The position numbers and the translations under genes are program-made. A stretch of DNA of 15,422 nucleotides from Candidatus Babeliales bacterium (GTDB lineage Bacteria > Babelota > Babeliae > Babelales > JANWKD01): NCBI GenBank assembly GCA_025451595.1, contig JANWKD010000032.1, positions 1 to 15,422 of the forward strand, read 5' to 3'. The notes beneath the pieces are model-generated. The model saw only the letters and a list, made by a program, of their open reading frames with translations. It searched no databases and was not told where the DNA came from. Below are positions 1 to 7,759 of this stretch, in pieces; positions within the stretch are counted from its first letter, which is position 1, and every line of letters starts with the position of its first letter.

Positions 1-1868
1 GTAAATAATCGATTAAATAACGGCAGATCTTCATTAATCGCTGCTTTGTTTAAATATCTCGAGATTATACGCCAATTCTTATCAAGCGCATATCGCTTTA
101 AAAGTATATCTACTACTTCACTCAATCCGCGATCTAAAGCAGTTGCAAGATATGATTCGTAAGAACTGCTTTTAATAGTAACATCTGCTCCTTTTTCTAT
201 TAGTTTCAGAGCTGTTTGACTATTACCTGCTTGAAGCGCTTGCGACAACGGCGTTTTATGACGTTCCAACCGCTTAAAATCTGCAGGAATCCCTTGATCA
301 AGCAAAACTTGTATCCATGAATCATCTGCGTATTTGGCTGCCAAAACAAGAGCTGATTGACCAAGGTAGTCAACAACTTTTGGATCTGCACCCTTTGCGA
401 GCAAATAATCAAAAATATTTTTTGCGTCAAAAAGAATAGCGGCATCTAATAAGGTAGTTCCGTGAGGATACAATGGTTCATTAATAGCCACGTTTTCCTG
501 TTCACACAGTTGCTTGAATGATGAAGCATTGTCATACGTAATTGCGCTTAATAACTGTATTTTGGTAGGAATAGTGTTGGCATCATCCGCATAACAAGAA
601 ATATTTTCGACTGATAGAAATTGCTTTAAGAGCGATATAACACCACTCTTTCTTAGGCGGCAATGAATTCGATGGAGTGTTTTTAATAAACACTCTTCTT
701 GCTTGTCTGCAATAAAAGACTGAATAGGGAATTTTTCTAACAAATAATCAACAATAAAATCGTGTTTATTTTCAACTGCAACGGTTAATGGCGTTTTACC
801 CCCGAGATTTTTTTCGTGAACATCTGCGCCCTTACTTAATAAAAATTCAATCAATGGCATATTATTATTCTCAATTGAGGCATGCAAAAGTTTATTATCC
901 TGACGAGGGCTTTTTTGATTAATAGGTACTTTTTTATGGTACAGATATTCGGCAATTGCAGTGTCTTTGCAAGAAGTAAGCTCATAAAATAATTGTCCAG
1001 AATTCGGCAGCTTTGAAATATCTCTATCGTCAACACATTGCTTGAGCAACTCTAAATCCCAGCATCGTACAATGGGTTTTAATACGAGAGTAGATAGCGT
1101 TACGTTTGCATTTTTCAACTGTTTTATTATTTTTTCATTTTTATTACAGACTGCGTAATACAATGGTGAATAATTACATGCATTCTGTTTGTTAATATTT
1201 GCTCCCTTCTTTATCAAATACTGCACACTTTGCTCCGCATTTGCTAATATTGCGCACATCAATGCGGTCTGATCATGAGCGAGTTCATCTATATTAAACC
1301 CCTTCTTGATTAAATATTTAACAAACGGTACGTTATTTGCCGTTGCCGCATCCATGAGCAGGGCTTTTGGCGCGGATTCCCTATCAACATTTGCACCGTA
1401 CTTCAGCAATGTTCGTGTTATTTCATTATGAGGAAATTGCGCTGCAAGTATCAATAAAGTAGTACCGCAATAGCTTTTTTCATCAATTTCATTGTTGACA
1501 TTCAAATGCGGACACAGATACTCAAGTGCTGTATTATTTCCCGCCATTATCGCTTGCTCGGCGCAATCTTGCAACGATGATTGCAACTTGTCTTGTTTTT
1601 CTTTAGTTCGAGAGTCACGGATCAATAAAGGAATTAGGTATTTGCTATGGTCTGACTTGAGAGATATACTGTGCTTTAATGCTGAGAGATGATCAGGATT
1701 TTTTAGTAAAACATCTACATACTGCTTTAAATCAGTTGATAATGACTCAGTCTGGAGATTATTATTTTTTATAACTTGAGCAGCAGAAAACTGTAGACTT
1801 GGTATTTCTTTTCCCATACCAATCATCAACGTGCTCATACTACCCATTATAAATAAATATTGCTTCAT
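1..1868 (-). CDS. Exported ankyrin-repeat protein, copy A (3' end beyond the window)
   Basis: The minus-strand frame is open from ATG at 1868 to the window edge: 622 codons translated by hand with no stop, so the C-terminus lies outside. An AAGGGG Shine-Dalgarno sits 6 nt before the ATG. The protein starts with a short hydrophobic export-type segment (MKQYLFIMGSMSTLMIG). Many ankyrin repeats follow in two blocks, with consensus pieces such as TALMCAILANAEQSVQYLIKKGA and KTPLTVAVENKHDFIVDYLL cut by less regular stretches. It is a close paralogue of the gene at 2032-4302, about two thirds identical by eye, and collinear except for small indels: an 11-residue segment in copy B (IPNNHIPPYNH) is only a few residues here. 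The visible part ends at LFNRLFT, equivalent to about residue 631 of copy B, so about 130-155 residues should be missing. Ankyrin repeats bind proteins; the partner is unknown. Export and an effector-like role are inferred. Confidence 0.88.
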   Translation of the reverse strand, partial: MKQYLFIMGSMSTLMIGMGKEIPSLQFSAAQVIKNNNLQTESLSTDLKQYVDVLLKNPDHLSALKHSISLKSDHSKYLIPLLIRDSRTKEKQDKLQSSLQDCAEQAIMAGNNTALEYLCPHLNVNNEIDEKSYCGTTLLILAAQFPHNEITRTLLKYGANVDRESAPKALLMDAATANNVPFVKYLIKKGFNIDELAHDQTALMCAILANAEQSVQYLIKKGANINKQNACNYSPLYYAVCNKNEKIIKQLKNANVTLSTLVLKPIVRCWDLELLKQCVDDRDISKLPNSGQLFYELTSCKDTAIAEYLYHKKVPINQKSPRQDNKLLHASIENNNMPLIEFLLSKGADVHEKNLGGKTPLTVAVENKHDFIVDYLLEKFPIQSFIADKQEECLLKTLHRIHCRLRKSGVISLLKQFLSVENISCYADDANTIPTKIQLLSAITYDNASSFKQLCEQENVAINEPLYPHGTTLLDAAILFDAKNIFDYLLAKGADPKVVDYLGQSALVLAAKYADDSWIQVLLDQGIPADFKRLERHKTPLSQALQAGNSQTALKLIEKGADVTIKSSSYESYLATALDRGLSEVVDILLKRYALDKNWRIISRYLNKAAINEDLPLFNRLF

Positions 1869-1941
1869 AAATTACCCCTTTTAATAGAATGATAAAGAAT
1901 TTGGAAGAAAAAAGAAAAGGTAATTGAAGCAATTAATTGAA

Positions 1942-2031
1942 TCAGCTGCTCATTACATTATTATATTTTTTGATTATCTCATTTTTGATAAGCTCTTCAA
2001 TTTCCCCGTAACCATTCAATCGCGCAATCGT
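1942..2031 (-). other. In-frame ankyrin-like tail after the copy B stop codon
   Basis: Directly after the TGA at 2032-2034 the same minus-strand frame stays open for 29 codons and ends at TGA 1942-1944. Its translation begins TIARLNGYGEIEELIKNE. Joined to the preceding residues NQNA, it matches the second half of a typical ankyrin repeat (TAxxIAxxNGHxEIxxLL). The stop falls where ankyrin repeats often carry Leu or Trp, so a TGG to TGA change is the simplest explanation. Trp70 of the same protein is encoded by TGG and the tolA-like gene ends with TGA, so the whole genome reading TGA as Trp is unlikely. Confidence 0.6.
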
Positions 2032-4302
2032 TCACGCATTCTGATTTTGAGGGTTTTTTACAGACATAGCAGCACCATGCTCGAGCAATAGCTGTACCAT
2101 TTTTACAGATTGATCTCTAAGCATATAATAATCCCTAACCACATACATAAGCGGTGTCAAACCATTTGAATCTTTATCATTTAAAATGCTATTTTTTTTA
2201 TCAGGAAAACTATTCAACAGTAATTGCACAAGCGCGTCATTACATCTTGCAGCGGCAAACATAAATACGCTTGAATCATAACCATATTTATCAAGGGGAT
2301 CTACCAGTGTGACTAAACGCCGCCTTATCTCATCACTTTGAGTATCGCATAATGCAATGGCAAGCGCCTTTTTCCGGACATCAGCATCGCAATGAGGATC
2401 TTGAAGAATGGTAAATAATCGATTAAATAACGGCAGATCTTTACTCCTGGCTGCTTCTTTTAAACGAAATGAAATCTCATACCAATTCTTATCAGACATA
2501 TAACGTTTTAAAAGTATCTCTCCTACTTCACTCAATCTGCCATCTACAGCCGTACCAAGAAGTGATCCGTAAGAACTTTTTTTAATGTTAACATCCGCAC
2601 CTTTTTCTATTAATTTCAAAGCGGCTTGGCTATTTCCTGCTTGGATTGCAAGCGAAAGCGGCGTTTCAGAGCGTTCCGGCTGACTTGATTGCCGCATATC
2701 AACAGGCACCCCTTTTTCAAGCAGAGCTTCTATATACGAACCATCTGCATAGGTCGCTGCCTGGCCAAGCGCGGTTTGACCAAGGTAATCAGTAATTTGC
2801 GGATCTGCACCCAAATTGAGTAAATAATCAAAAATCTTTTTTGCATCAAAAAAAATAGCGGCGTCTAATAAGGTGGTGCCGTGATGATACAACGGTTCAT
2901 TGATATTCACACTTTCCTGTTTACACAATTGGTTGAACAATGAAGTATTATCATGCGCAATGGCGCTTAATAATTGTATTTTTGCTGGAATAGTATCAGT
3001 GGCATCAGCGTACAAAGAAAGGTTTGGGGGAGCTAACAATTTTCTCAACACCGATATAATGCCATTTTTTTTTATTTGACAATAATTTGCATGAAGGTCT
3101 TTTAATAAAACCTCCTCTTGCTTATCTGCAATAAATGATTCTATAGGAAATTTCTCCAACAAATAATCAACAATACCATCATGTTTCTGTTCAATTGCTA
3201 TGGTTAATGGCGTTTTACCATTGTGATTTTCTTCATGAACATCCGCACCCTTACTTAATAGAAATTCAATCAATGGCATATTATTATTCACAATTGATAA
3301 ATGCAAAATTTTATTATTGTAATATGGTTTTATTTGATTAATAGGTATCTTTTTATCATATAAATATTGAGCAATTGCTACATCTTGACAACGATCAATT
3401 TCATAAAATAAATGTCCTGAATTTGGCATTGAAGAAATATCCCTATCGCCAATACATTTCTTCAATAACTCTACATTTAAGCACCGCACGATGGGTGTCA
3501 ATACCTCGGTAGATAACGCTACGTTCGCCTTTGTTAATTGCTCTATTAATTTCTCATCTTTATTAAAAACGGCGCAATACAACGGTGAACAATTAGAAAA
3601 CCATTTTTTATTAATATCTGCTCCTTTTTTTATTAAATACTGCACACTTTGCTCTGCATTGGCCAGTATTGCACAACACAATGCAGTGTGATGATTATAA
3701 GGTGGGATATGATTATTAGGGATTTCATCTATATTAACTCTCTTTTTGATCAAATATTTAATAAAAGGTAGATTATTTGCAGTTGCCGCATTCATGAGTA
3801 ACGTTTTTGATGATGCTTCAGATCGAATATGAACATCTGCATTATGCCTGAGTAATGTTTCTATTATTTCATTATGGGCCAAGGGTGCTGCAAGCATAAG
3901 TAAGGTAGTTCCCTGTTTGTCAATTGGTTTATTAACATCCAAATGAGGACACAATTGCTCAAGCGTCGTATTGTTTCCCGCAATTATTGTTTGCACGGCG
4001 CAATCTTGTAACATTGACGGTACCATTTCGCTCTCTTCTTTTGCCTGACAATCATACGCCACCAACGGAATAAGGTCTTTACTGTGTTCTGTTCTAAGCC
4101 ATATACCTTGCTTTAATGCCGATAGAGTATCATTATTGTTACGCAAAACACTGACATATTGTTTTAAATGAGTTGGTAATAACCGCGTATCAAGATTTTC
4201 CTTTTTTATAACTTGAGCAGCAGAAAATTGAAGACTTGGTACCTCTTTTCTCATACCCATTAAACTGCTTGCATAGAATAGAACAACTAAAATATTTCTC
4301 AT
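2032..4302 (-). CDS. Exported ankyrin-repeat protein, copy B (probably shortened by TGA)
   Basis: A 756-residue ankyrin protein starting at ATG 4302, with AAGGAG 7 nt upstream. The N-terminus (MRNILVVLFYASSLMGM) is a short export-type segment. Ankyrin repeats are recognisable at roughly 130-160, 166-195, 205-232, 239-262, 330-357, 363-385, 475-503, 508-535, 546-574, 675-700 and 714-749. A less repetitive stretch at about 390-440 divides two blocks. The reading frame stops at TGA 2032-2034 in the middle of what should be the last repeat. In-frame codons after it continue the repeat consensus for 29 residues to a second TGA at 1942-1944, so the intact form would be about 786 residues. It could be a recent nonsense allele, a read-through product, or a slightly shortened but functional protein. 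Copy A lies 163 bp downstream on the same strand. The binding partner and function cannot be told from sequence. Confidence 0.88.
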   Translation of the reverse strand: MRNILVVLFYASSLMGMRKEVPSLQFSAAQVIKKENLDTRLLPTHLKQYVSVLRNNNDTLSALKQGIWLRTEHSKDLIPLVAYDCQAKEESEMVPSMLQDCAVQTIIAGNNTTLEQLCPHLDVNKPIDKQGTTLLMLAAPLAHNEIIETLLRHNADVHIRSEASSKTLLMNAATANNLPFIKYLIKKRVNIDEIPNNHIPPYNHHTALCCAILANAEQSVQYLIKKGADINKKWFSNCSPLYCAVFNKDEKLIEQLTKANVALSTEVLTPIVRCLNVELLKKCIGDRDISSMPNSGHLFYEIDRCQDVAIAQYLYDKKIPINQIKPYYNNKILHLSIVNNNMPLIEFLLSKGADVHEENHNGKTPLTIAIEQKHDGIVDYLLEKFPIESFIADKQEEVLLKDLHANYCQIKKNGIISVLRKLLAPPNLSLYADATDTIPAKIQLLSAIAHDNTSLFNQLCKQESVNINEPLYHHGTTLLDAAIFFDAKKIFDYLLNLGADPQITDYLGQTALGQAATYADGSYIEALLEKGVPVDMRQSSQPERSETPLSLAIQAGNSQAALKLIEKGADVNIKKSSYGSLLGTAVDGRLSEVGEILLKRYMSDKNWYEISFRLKEAARSKDLPLFNRLFTILQDPHCDADVRKKALAIALCDTQSDEIRRRLVTLVDPLDKYGYDSSVFMFAAARCNDALVQLLLNSFPDKKNSILNDKDSNGLTPLMYVVRDYYMLRDQSVKMVQLLLEHGAAMSVKNPQNQNA

Positions 4303-4371
4303 AGATTTACTCCTTCGAACGTTGATAAGAGTAAATTATTTAGAAAAAAAGAAAAGCAACTGGAAATAAAG

Positions 4372-4399
4372 TTAACTTTTAGGTAATGTAATCTATAAT
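4372..4399 (+). promoter_or_regulatory. Putative sigma-70 promoter of the small ankyrin gene
   Basis: A perfect TATAAT at 4394-4399 is preceded after 16 nt by TTAACT at 4372-4377. It lies 27 nt before the ATG at 4427, which has an AAAGG Shine-Dalgarno at 4414-4418. It sits in the 124-bp divergent gap that must also hold the copy B promoter on the other strand, for which I see no convincing -35/-10 pair. Confidence 0.45.
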
Positions 4400-4426
4400 A
4401 ATAATCGCTACATAAAGGTAATTCGT

Positions 4427-5095
4427 ATGAAATATTTACTTATGATTTTAACAATATCTAGTTATAACTGCGCTATGGTTACAAAAACCAGATCAATTGT
4501 TCCAAAAACAAATCCTATTCATGCCCGCACATTTCATTCAGCATTAAATACGAAATATTTTCAAAAAGCTCTCGATAGGCAAGGCAAACGAACGGGTAAT
4601 ACAATGTTGCACTATTATGTGAAAACAGAGAACCATTTTGAAGTTCAGCGTCTATTAGACCAAGGAGCAACTCCCCTTATTAAAAATAATGAAGGATTAA
4701 CTCCACTAGAATATGCGCGGGACGAAAAGATGACTAATATTTTTTATCTCCATTGCATACGCTCAGATCGGTTTGCTCGCAAAATAGATCTAGATAAAAA
4801 CTATTTTTCGAGAAATTTAAAGGATGGTGAAGGGCAAACGCAGTTGCATCATGCAACACAGGTCAACGATTACGATGAACATTTTCATCCAGTCATCTAC
4901 AGCAATAGCAAGCGGGAATTTGCGCAATATTTACTTAAAAATGGCGCGTTGACTGTTATTACTGATAAGTATGGCTTTACGCCCTATGATTATGCATTAA
5001 AAAATAAAGACATTTTGCCAAAAACATATGAACTCATTTCACAGGTGCACAAAGAACATGCTGATGAATTTTTAATAGAGACGCCTATTGAGTAG
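4427..5095 (+). CDS. Small exported ankyrin-repeat protein
   Basis: A 222-residue protein with AAAGG 8 nt before its ATG. Residues 1-16 form a hydrophobic export-type segment (MKYLLMILTISSYNCA). Cys15 is not in a proper lipobox, so a Sec signal is likelier than a lipoprotein. Ankyrin repeats are seen at about 57-86 (GNTMLHYYV...VQRLLDQGA), 90-110, 136-180 (GQTQLHHAT...FAQYLLKNGA, with an insertion in the repeat) and 183-205. It is divergent from the two long ankyrin genes and not obviously a copy of them. Its last 11 bp overlap the end of the convergent unknown gene, so neither gene has room for its own terminator here. An exported or host-facing protein-binding role is inferred from repeats plus signal. 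Confidence 0.85.
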   Translation: MKYLLMILTISSYNCAMVTKTRSIVPKTNPIHARTFHSALNTKYFQKALDRQGKRTGNTMLHYYVKTENHFEVQRLLDQGATPLIKNNEGLTPLEYARDEKMTNIFYLHCIRSDRFARKIDLDKNYFSRNLKDGEGQTQLHHATQVNDYDEHFHPVIYSNSKREFAQYLLKNGALTVITDKYGFTPYDYALKNKDILPKTYELISQVHKEHADEFLIETPIE

Positions 5096-5885
5096 TTCCT
5101 TCATATGTTGGAATAGATGAAATTCTATTAAAGTACCGAATTAATGCTGCGCCTAAGGAGTTGGGGTATTTATTTTTAAACCAGTGGTCAAATAAATGGG
5201 GATATGATTGTGCGACTTGCAGGTTTTCAGGATTTTCAAAAAAGTCATTTAATTCTTTTTTAACGTGCGGTAACTCCTGACAACGATTCTTAACAAATTC
5301 TTGTATGGTTTCATTTGATGTAAGTATAAATAGTTCTTCTAATTTCATGACTGCTATAGCATCATCTATATTACACAATGATGCTATAGCTTTCCATAAT
5401 TGCATACGTGCCTTAAGCGCATTGTGTGCATAATAGATTAATTCTTCTAGAGAAGAGATTGGTACTCTTATGATTTGATCAACAATGGAACTACCTTCAG
5501 ATAAATATTTTGTTATGATTCTTTTATCATGAACAGGATCGCCTATAAACAAAGATACATGATTATTCTCATAACTTTCAGTGATAACGAAAAGTAATTT
5601 CTTATACTGTTCTTCACTTATATTATCTAACGTTTCACTCATATAATATTCATTCGTTCCGATTAAGGGCGTGCGTTTATAGCGTTGTACGAGTCCTGTT
5701 ACTGGCTTTTCTTGCGCAAGAATGAGCTCTGGATGAAAGCCTTTAGGCTCGCGAATCGCTATAGTTTCTTCTTGGGCTTCTCTCGTTTCTTCTGATTTTT
5801 TTTGCATTAACGCTTCTAATATTTCTGGCTTCAATTGGTTGGGTGATTCAAATAACAATGGATGTCGTTTGTACAGTTCAGCCAA
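5085..5885 (-). CDS. Unknown protein; possibly the 3' half of a gene split by TAA
   Basis: A 266-residue frame that I do not recognise. It begins at TTG 5885, directly after the TAA (5886-5888) of the upstream gene and in the same frame. No Shine-Dalgarno precedes the TTG. The first ATG is at 5807 (residue 27), with only a weak AGAAG before it. There is no signal peptide or membrane segment. The protein is polar and probably mostly helical, with a Glu-rich stretch near residues 30-45 and an aromatic-rich C-terminus around residues 230-255. The neat abutment, shared frame and lack of a start signal suggest this is the second half of a 486-codon gene interrupted by one stop. Alternatives are reinitiation after termination or a separate gene starting at the ATG. 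Function is unknown. Confidence 0.6.
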   Translation of the reverse strand: MAELYKRHPLLFESPNQLKPEILEALMQKKSEETREAQEETIAIREPKGFHPELILAQEKPVTGLVQRYKRTPLIGTNEYYMSETLDNISEEQYKKLLFVITESYENNHVSLFIGDPVHDKRIITKYLSEGSSIVDQIIRVPISSLEELIYYAHNALKARMQLWKAIASLCNIDDAIAVMKLEELFILTSNETIQEFVKNRCQELPHVKKELNDFFENPENLQVAQSYPHLFDHWFKNKYPNSLGAALIRYFNRISSIPTYEGTTQ

Positions 5886-6545
5886 TTAGCTTGAAGCTTG
5901 TTCTGGTTGCATTTGTAGTAGTTTTTTTGCAATATGTTTTATTTTATTGGTAACTTGTAAAGCTTTCATTTTATCGAGCAATGAAACATAGTTTTCTGGA
6001 TTATATTTCTTTAATAAATCGATTCTTCTTTCTTCCACTAATTCATGTTCATCTGTGCTTAGAAATAAATAATTAAGCAAGGTTTGCAAATCGAGCAATT
6101 TTGACTCTTTTTTATCCGGATCAAATGATTTCAAATGTTCAACCATTTCGCCCAAATCAGGAACAAGTTCTATATTTTGATTTTCTATCATTTGCTTGGT
6201 CAGTGGATCATTTGGAAACCTATTTTGAAGAAAAGTAATTATTTCTTCAATTACTATATCCGGAAGCAATAAAAGCTGTTTCAAGGGGATTTTTTCAAAA
6301 ATTTCTTTAATAGTCAAATATACCAAATAAGGACTTGTCTCTTTGAAAACAAGAATCGATTTTAATGATGGAATCAATGCTTGCGCTTGGTCGTATTCCG
6401 CTTTAGAATAGGTAATCGTTTGTACTTCTGTATCTATCGGTATAATTGCTGTTTCTTGAGAGCCAATATCGATATTTTCTTGAGTTTGAACCGCAGTATA
6501 GGCGTTCAATAGTACCGACAGTAGTACATAAAACATTTTCTTCAT
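5886..6545 (-). CDS. Unknown exported protein; possibly the 5' half of a gene split by TAA
   Basis: A 219-residue protein starting at ATG 6545, with AGG 5 nt upstream in a leader (AATTAGGTTTAT) that is nearly the same as the one before tolB. Residues 1-18 are a Sec-type signal peptide (MKKMFYVLLSVLLNAYTA), so it should leave the cytoplasm. The rest is helical and charged, with no motif I recognise. It ends QASS followed by TAA, and the next codon opens the downstream frame without a frame change. If read through, the product would be an exported protein of about 486 residues. A good promoter lies upstream. Its placement beside exported ankyrin genes suggests an accessory role, but no function can be assigned. 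Confidence 0.75.
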   Translation of the reverse strand: MKKMFYVLLSVLLNAYTAVQTQENIDIGSQETAIIPIDTEVQTITYSKAEYDQAQALIPSLKSILVFKETSPYLVYLTIKEIFEKIPLKQLLLLPDIVIEEIITFLQNRFPNDPLTKQMIENQNIELVPDLGEMVEHLKSFDPDKKESKLLDLQTLLNYLFLSTDEHELVEERRIDLLKKYNPENYVSLLDKMKALQVTNKIKHIAKKLLQMQPEQASS

Positions 6546-6589
6546 ATAAACCTAATTTCGACGAATTGTGTAAGATTAAACCTATTTGA

Positions 6590-6619
6590 ATTATACCAAA
6601 TTTATTTTATATTTGTAAA
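6590..6619 (-). promoter_or_regulatory. Putative sigma-70 promoter for the unknown exported gene
   Basis: On the minus strand TTTACA (6614-6619, five of six consensus bases) and a perfect TATAAT (6590-6595) are separated by 18 nt, 44 nt before the ATG at 6545. This is the best matched promoter in the window. It lies in a 286-bp divergent gap shared with the Xer gene. I see no RNA gene in that gap. Confidence 0.5.
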
Positions 6620-6738
6620 TATTTTAAAAGAATTCGATCCCTATATATGGTAATGATATATATACTTATTGCACAATTTTACCTTTCAAATTCACAAACT
6701 CAGTTTAAAATAGGCGGTAAAAGAAGATTTAGTTATAC

Positions 6739-6767
6739 TTGATGCTAGACTTTCGAACTTATATTTT
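6739..6767 (+). promoter_or_regulatory. Possible promoter for the xer-mrdA pair
   Basis: TTGATG (6739-6744) and TATTTT (6762-6767) are spaced by 17 nt on the plus strand, 64 nt before the recombinase ATG. An alternative extended -10 (TGCTAAAAT, 6805-6813) would start transcription almost at the Shine-Dalgarno, so I prefer the upstream pair. Confidence 0.3.
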
Positions 6768-6831
6768 TAATCTATAGCTATAAACAAACAACTACGGTAA
6801 ATTATGCTAAAATGAACTCAAAGGATACCGT

Positions 6832-7755
6832 ATGAATTTAGAAAAGTTTACTGCAACTATTGCTGCATTTTTACGCTATTTACATGTTGAACGCAATGTT
6901 TCTTTACATACTTATAAAGCGTATCAACGCGATTTGAATCAATTTCAACAATTTTGGAACTATTTACAAGCAAAAGAAAAGAAAGAAATATCGATAACCT
7001 ATGCACTCGAACGTTTTTTTATTGTGTTATATCATAAAAAAATGGATAAAAGTACTATTGCTCGAAAAATTTCTTGTCTTCATTCGTTCGAAAAATACAT
7101 TCAAGACATAACGAATAATAAAGATTTTTCGCTTAATCTGGTACGGCCCAAGTTAGACAAAAAATTGCCGGTTTATTTAAGTATTGATGAAATATTTTAT
7201 TTGCTTGATGCTATTGAACAAACAGCTTTACCAACGCAAAGACCTTATCGAGATAAAGCCATATTTGAACTGCTCTATGCAACGGGTATTCGTTGTTCAG
7301 AATTAGTATCTATAAAAATTGTTGATATCGATTTTAACCAAAAGTTCATTCGTATTAAAGGCAAGGGAAACATTGAACGAATTGTTCTTTTTGGACAACA
7401 AGCATACAATCGAATACAAGAATATATAAGCCAAGAACGCAAACAAGTTATAGATAATCAAGAGCATTTATTTACCAACGCTTACAATCAACCCCTTACT
7501 ACCCGTTCAATACAACGTATTGTACAAATGTTTCGTCAGTTTTTAAACATCAAGCGAGTATTAACGCCTCATAAAATACGCCATTCATTCGCTACCCATA
7601 TGCTCAATCAAGGCGCTGATCTACGAACTATTCAGGAACTACTTGGACATAAAACGTTATCCAGCACCGAACGGTATACACAAGTGAGCTCAGAACAGTT
7701 AATGAAAATTTGTAATGTTCATCCCTTACAAAAATTAAAAAAAACGAACCCATAG
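6832..7755 (+). CDS. xerC: Xer-type tyrosine recombinase (XerC/XerD family)
   Basis: A 307-residue integrase-family recombinase that resolves chromosome dimers at the dif site before division, normally as XerC-XerD with FtsK. The N-terminal SAM-like DNA-binding domain spans about residues 5-95 (SLHTYKAYQRDLNQF is typical). The catalytic domain follows, with Arg154 (ATGIRCSEL), Lys178 (KGKGN), His247 and Arg250 (PHKIRHSFATHML), His273 (LLGH) and nucleophile Tyr282 (ERYTQV) all present. The length is normal for Xer. The motif GADLRTIQELLGH is closer to XerC than XerD by eye, but only one Xer is visible and it may act alone, so the symbol is tentative. AAAGGA lies 6 nt before the ATG. It is followed after 4 nt by mrdA, so the two are probably cotranscribed. 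No integron or phage genes surround it, which argues for a housekeeping role. Confidence 0.9.
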   Translation: MNLEKFTATIAAFLRYLHVERNVSLHTYKAYQRDLNQFQQFWNYLQAKEKKEISITYALERFFIVLYHKKMDKSTIARKISCLHSFEKYIQDITNNKDFSLNLVRPKLDKKLPVYLSIDEIFYLLDAIEQTALPTQRPYRDKAIFELLYATGIRCSELVSIKIVDIDFNQKFIRIKGKGNIERIVLFGQQAYNRIQEYISQERKQVIDNQEHLFTNAYNQPLTTRSIQRIVQMFRQFLNIKRVLTPHKIRHSFATHMLNQGADLRTIQELLGHKTLSSTERYTQVSSEQLMKICNVHPLQKLKKTNP

Positions 7756-7759
7756 CTTC

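Larger units (their letters stand above)
1..4360 (-). repeat. Tandem gene duplication of the ankyrin gene and its leader
   Basis: Two paralogous units lie head to tail: copy A (1 to about 1920) and copy B (about 2411 to 4360). Bases 1-30 are identical to 2411-2440, and the proteins align almost end to end. Similarity extends past the start codons. Both leaders carry a purine-rich stretch on the plus strand, with gataaagaatttggaagaaa near 1890 and gataagagtaaatta followed by a similar A/G run near 4323. This suggests the duplicated unit included upstream regulatory DNA. Protein divergence of about one third indicates an old duplication. Confidence 0.8.

Noticed and set aside
206..1692. Short out-of-frame ORFs at 206-445 (-), 851-1036 (-) and 1492-1692 (+)
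   Set aside because: All are shadows of the long minus-strand ankyrin frame 1-1868, which is open throughout and matches its paralogue.
2032..2034. Genome-wide reassignment of TGA to Trp
   Set aside because: Trp70 of the same gene is TGG, and the tolA-like gene ends with TGA right after a typical terminal FEF. Reassignment in an AT-rich genome would scatter TGA through coding frames.
1..4302. Possible CRISPR or short-period repeat array in the ankyrin region
   Set aside because: The periodicity is the degenerate 33-residue ankyrin repeat of coding sequence plus a gene duplication; there are no identical short repeats with spacers.
6546..6831. tRNA or small RNA gene in the 286-bp divergent gap
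   Set aside because: I found no cloverleaf, no GTTC-type T-loop and no hairpin plus T-run; only AT-rich promoter-like sequence is visible.
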